Assembly (NCBI RefSeq): GCF_014596975.1
Contig: NZ_JACVXD010000008.1
Coordinates: forward strand, 1-64,000
DNA from: Aestuariibaculum marinum
Lineage (GTDB): Bacteria; Bacteroidota; Bacteroidia; Flavobacteriales; Flavobacteriaceae
DNA length: 64,000 bases
Reading direction: 5' to 3'
Shown here piece after piece: positions 63,644 through 64,000 of this stretch. The stretch's first letter is position 1. Each line of letters starts with the position of its first letter. The position numbers and the translations under genes are program-made. The notes beneath the pieces were generated by a model. The model did not search any database. It saw nothing but the letters and a program-made list of their open reading frames with translations, and was not told the origin of the DNA.

Positions 63644-64000
63644 ATGTCCGCATCACAGGAACATAACATAAACTTAATACGTCAGCTCCAAAACGGAGAT
63701 GAAGAGGCCTTTTCGCACCTTATAAATACCTACCATAAACCGCTTTATATTTACGCCCTCAACCTTACTAAAGATCACGCTGCGGCTGAAGATATTGTTC
63801 AAAATACATTTTTAAAAACTTGGAAATACAGAAAAAAACTGAATCCTGATTTACCTATTAAAAATCTGCTTTATAAATCGACCTTTAACAATTTCATAAG
63901 TCATTACCGCAAAGAAAAACCTTTTCAATCTATTGAAGAAACTTATATTGAAGCAATTAACGAAACTATTGAGGATGATAATGCCGAAATACTTTCAAAA
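63644..64000 (+). CDS. ECF sigma factor (partial, cut at window end)
   Basis: The frame from ATG (63644) runs open to the last base, giving 119 residues. It begins MSASQEHNINLIRQLQNGDE, with sigma-70 region 2 text NTYHKPLYIYALNLTKDHAA and AEDIVQNTFLKTWKYR. Region 4 lies outside the window. It is the probable partner of FecR at 62324 and activator of the susC operon. It is divergent from fecR across 135 bp, unlike the usual same-strand sigma-fecR order. Confidence 0.9.
   Translation, partial: MSASQEHNINLIRQLQNGDEEAFSHLINTYHKPLYIYALNLTKDHAAAEDIVQNTFLKTWKYRKKLNPDLPIKNLLYKSTFNNFISHYRKEKPFQSIEETYIEAINETIEDDNAEILSK

Overview
The window reads as the chromosome of an AT-rich Flavobacteriaceae member (Bacteroidota), probably marine. 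The evidence is the gene content (SusC/SusD pair, Porin_10-type porin, GSCFA protein, DUF4136, DUF4230, DUF4843 and DUF5522 families, LemA/TPM pair), several upstream boxes that match the Bacteroidota sigma-A -7 consensus TAnnTTTG, and weak or absent Shine-Dalgarno sequences. Most of it is ordinary housekeeping and core flavobacterial sequence. No phage, insertion sequence, CRISPR array, tRNA or rRNA gene was seen inside the window.

Layout. 0-8 kb: stable-RNA-like promoter at the left edge, outer-membrane porin, RNase HII, a lipoprotein, nucleoid protein, PPK2. 8-13 kb: OmpA and HhH membrane proteins, bile-acid-type transporter, lipB, a 52-residue YqaE/Pmp3 protein, lysS. 13-21 kb: CHASE-type hybrid histidine kinase, an outer-membrane protein with a Spy-like protein, then a minus-strand operon of a HEXXH membrane protein, a PLP deaminase, a glucosaminidase and hemL. 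21-30 kb: DUF5522, DUF4136, an aromatic amino acid hydroxylase with a long C-terminal extension, enoyl-CoA hydratase, DUF4230, GSCFA, alaS. 30-39 kb: M23 peptidase and MerR, LemA-TPM-TPM, a repeat-flanked MG2/TonB-plug protein, der, era, FKBP. 39.5-55 kb: non-canonical Nramp protein, M1 aminopeptidase, trxB, class V PLP enzyme, and a cluster of secreted thiol-disulfide proteins (TlpA, DsbD, stand-alone DsbD N-domain, M16 protease, second TlpA, CxxC thioredoxin). 55-64 kb: PKD-like lipoprotein, DUF4843, SusD, SusC with a signalling STN domain, FecR anti-sigma and a divergent ECF sigma factor cut by the window end.

How the genes may work together. The right third looks like one functional neighbourhood: a trans-envelope-signalled SusC/SusD importer (ECF sigma, FecR, STN-SusC) with no glycoside hydrolase, next to periplasmic thiol-disulfide machinery and an M16 protease. 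I infer uptake and processing of a peptide or thiol-containing ligand rather than a glycan; the ligand is unknown.

The most interesting signals are non-coding. (1) A plus-strand TTGTTG-N18-TAAATTTG promoter sits exactly over the susC start codon, followed about 60 bp later by a strong plus-strand terminator in the fecR-susC gap; this predicts a roughly 80-nt antisense RNA over the susC leader. (2) Four copies of an interspersed repeat surround one gene at 32.8-35.6 kb. (3) Two minus-strand hairpins with a conserved loop and a compensatory stem change lie at 25.2-25.4 kb. (4) Orphan minus-strand terminators lie in long gaps at 2.5, 15.3 and 52.5 kb, two of them with a shared U/G-rich tract.
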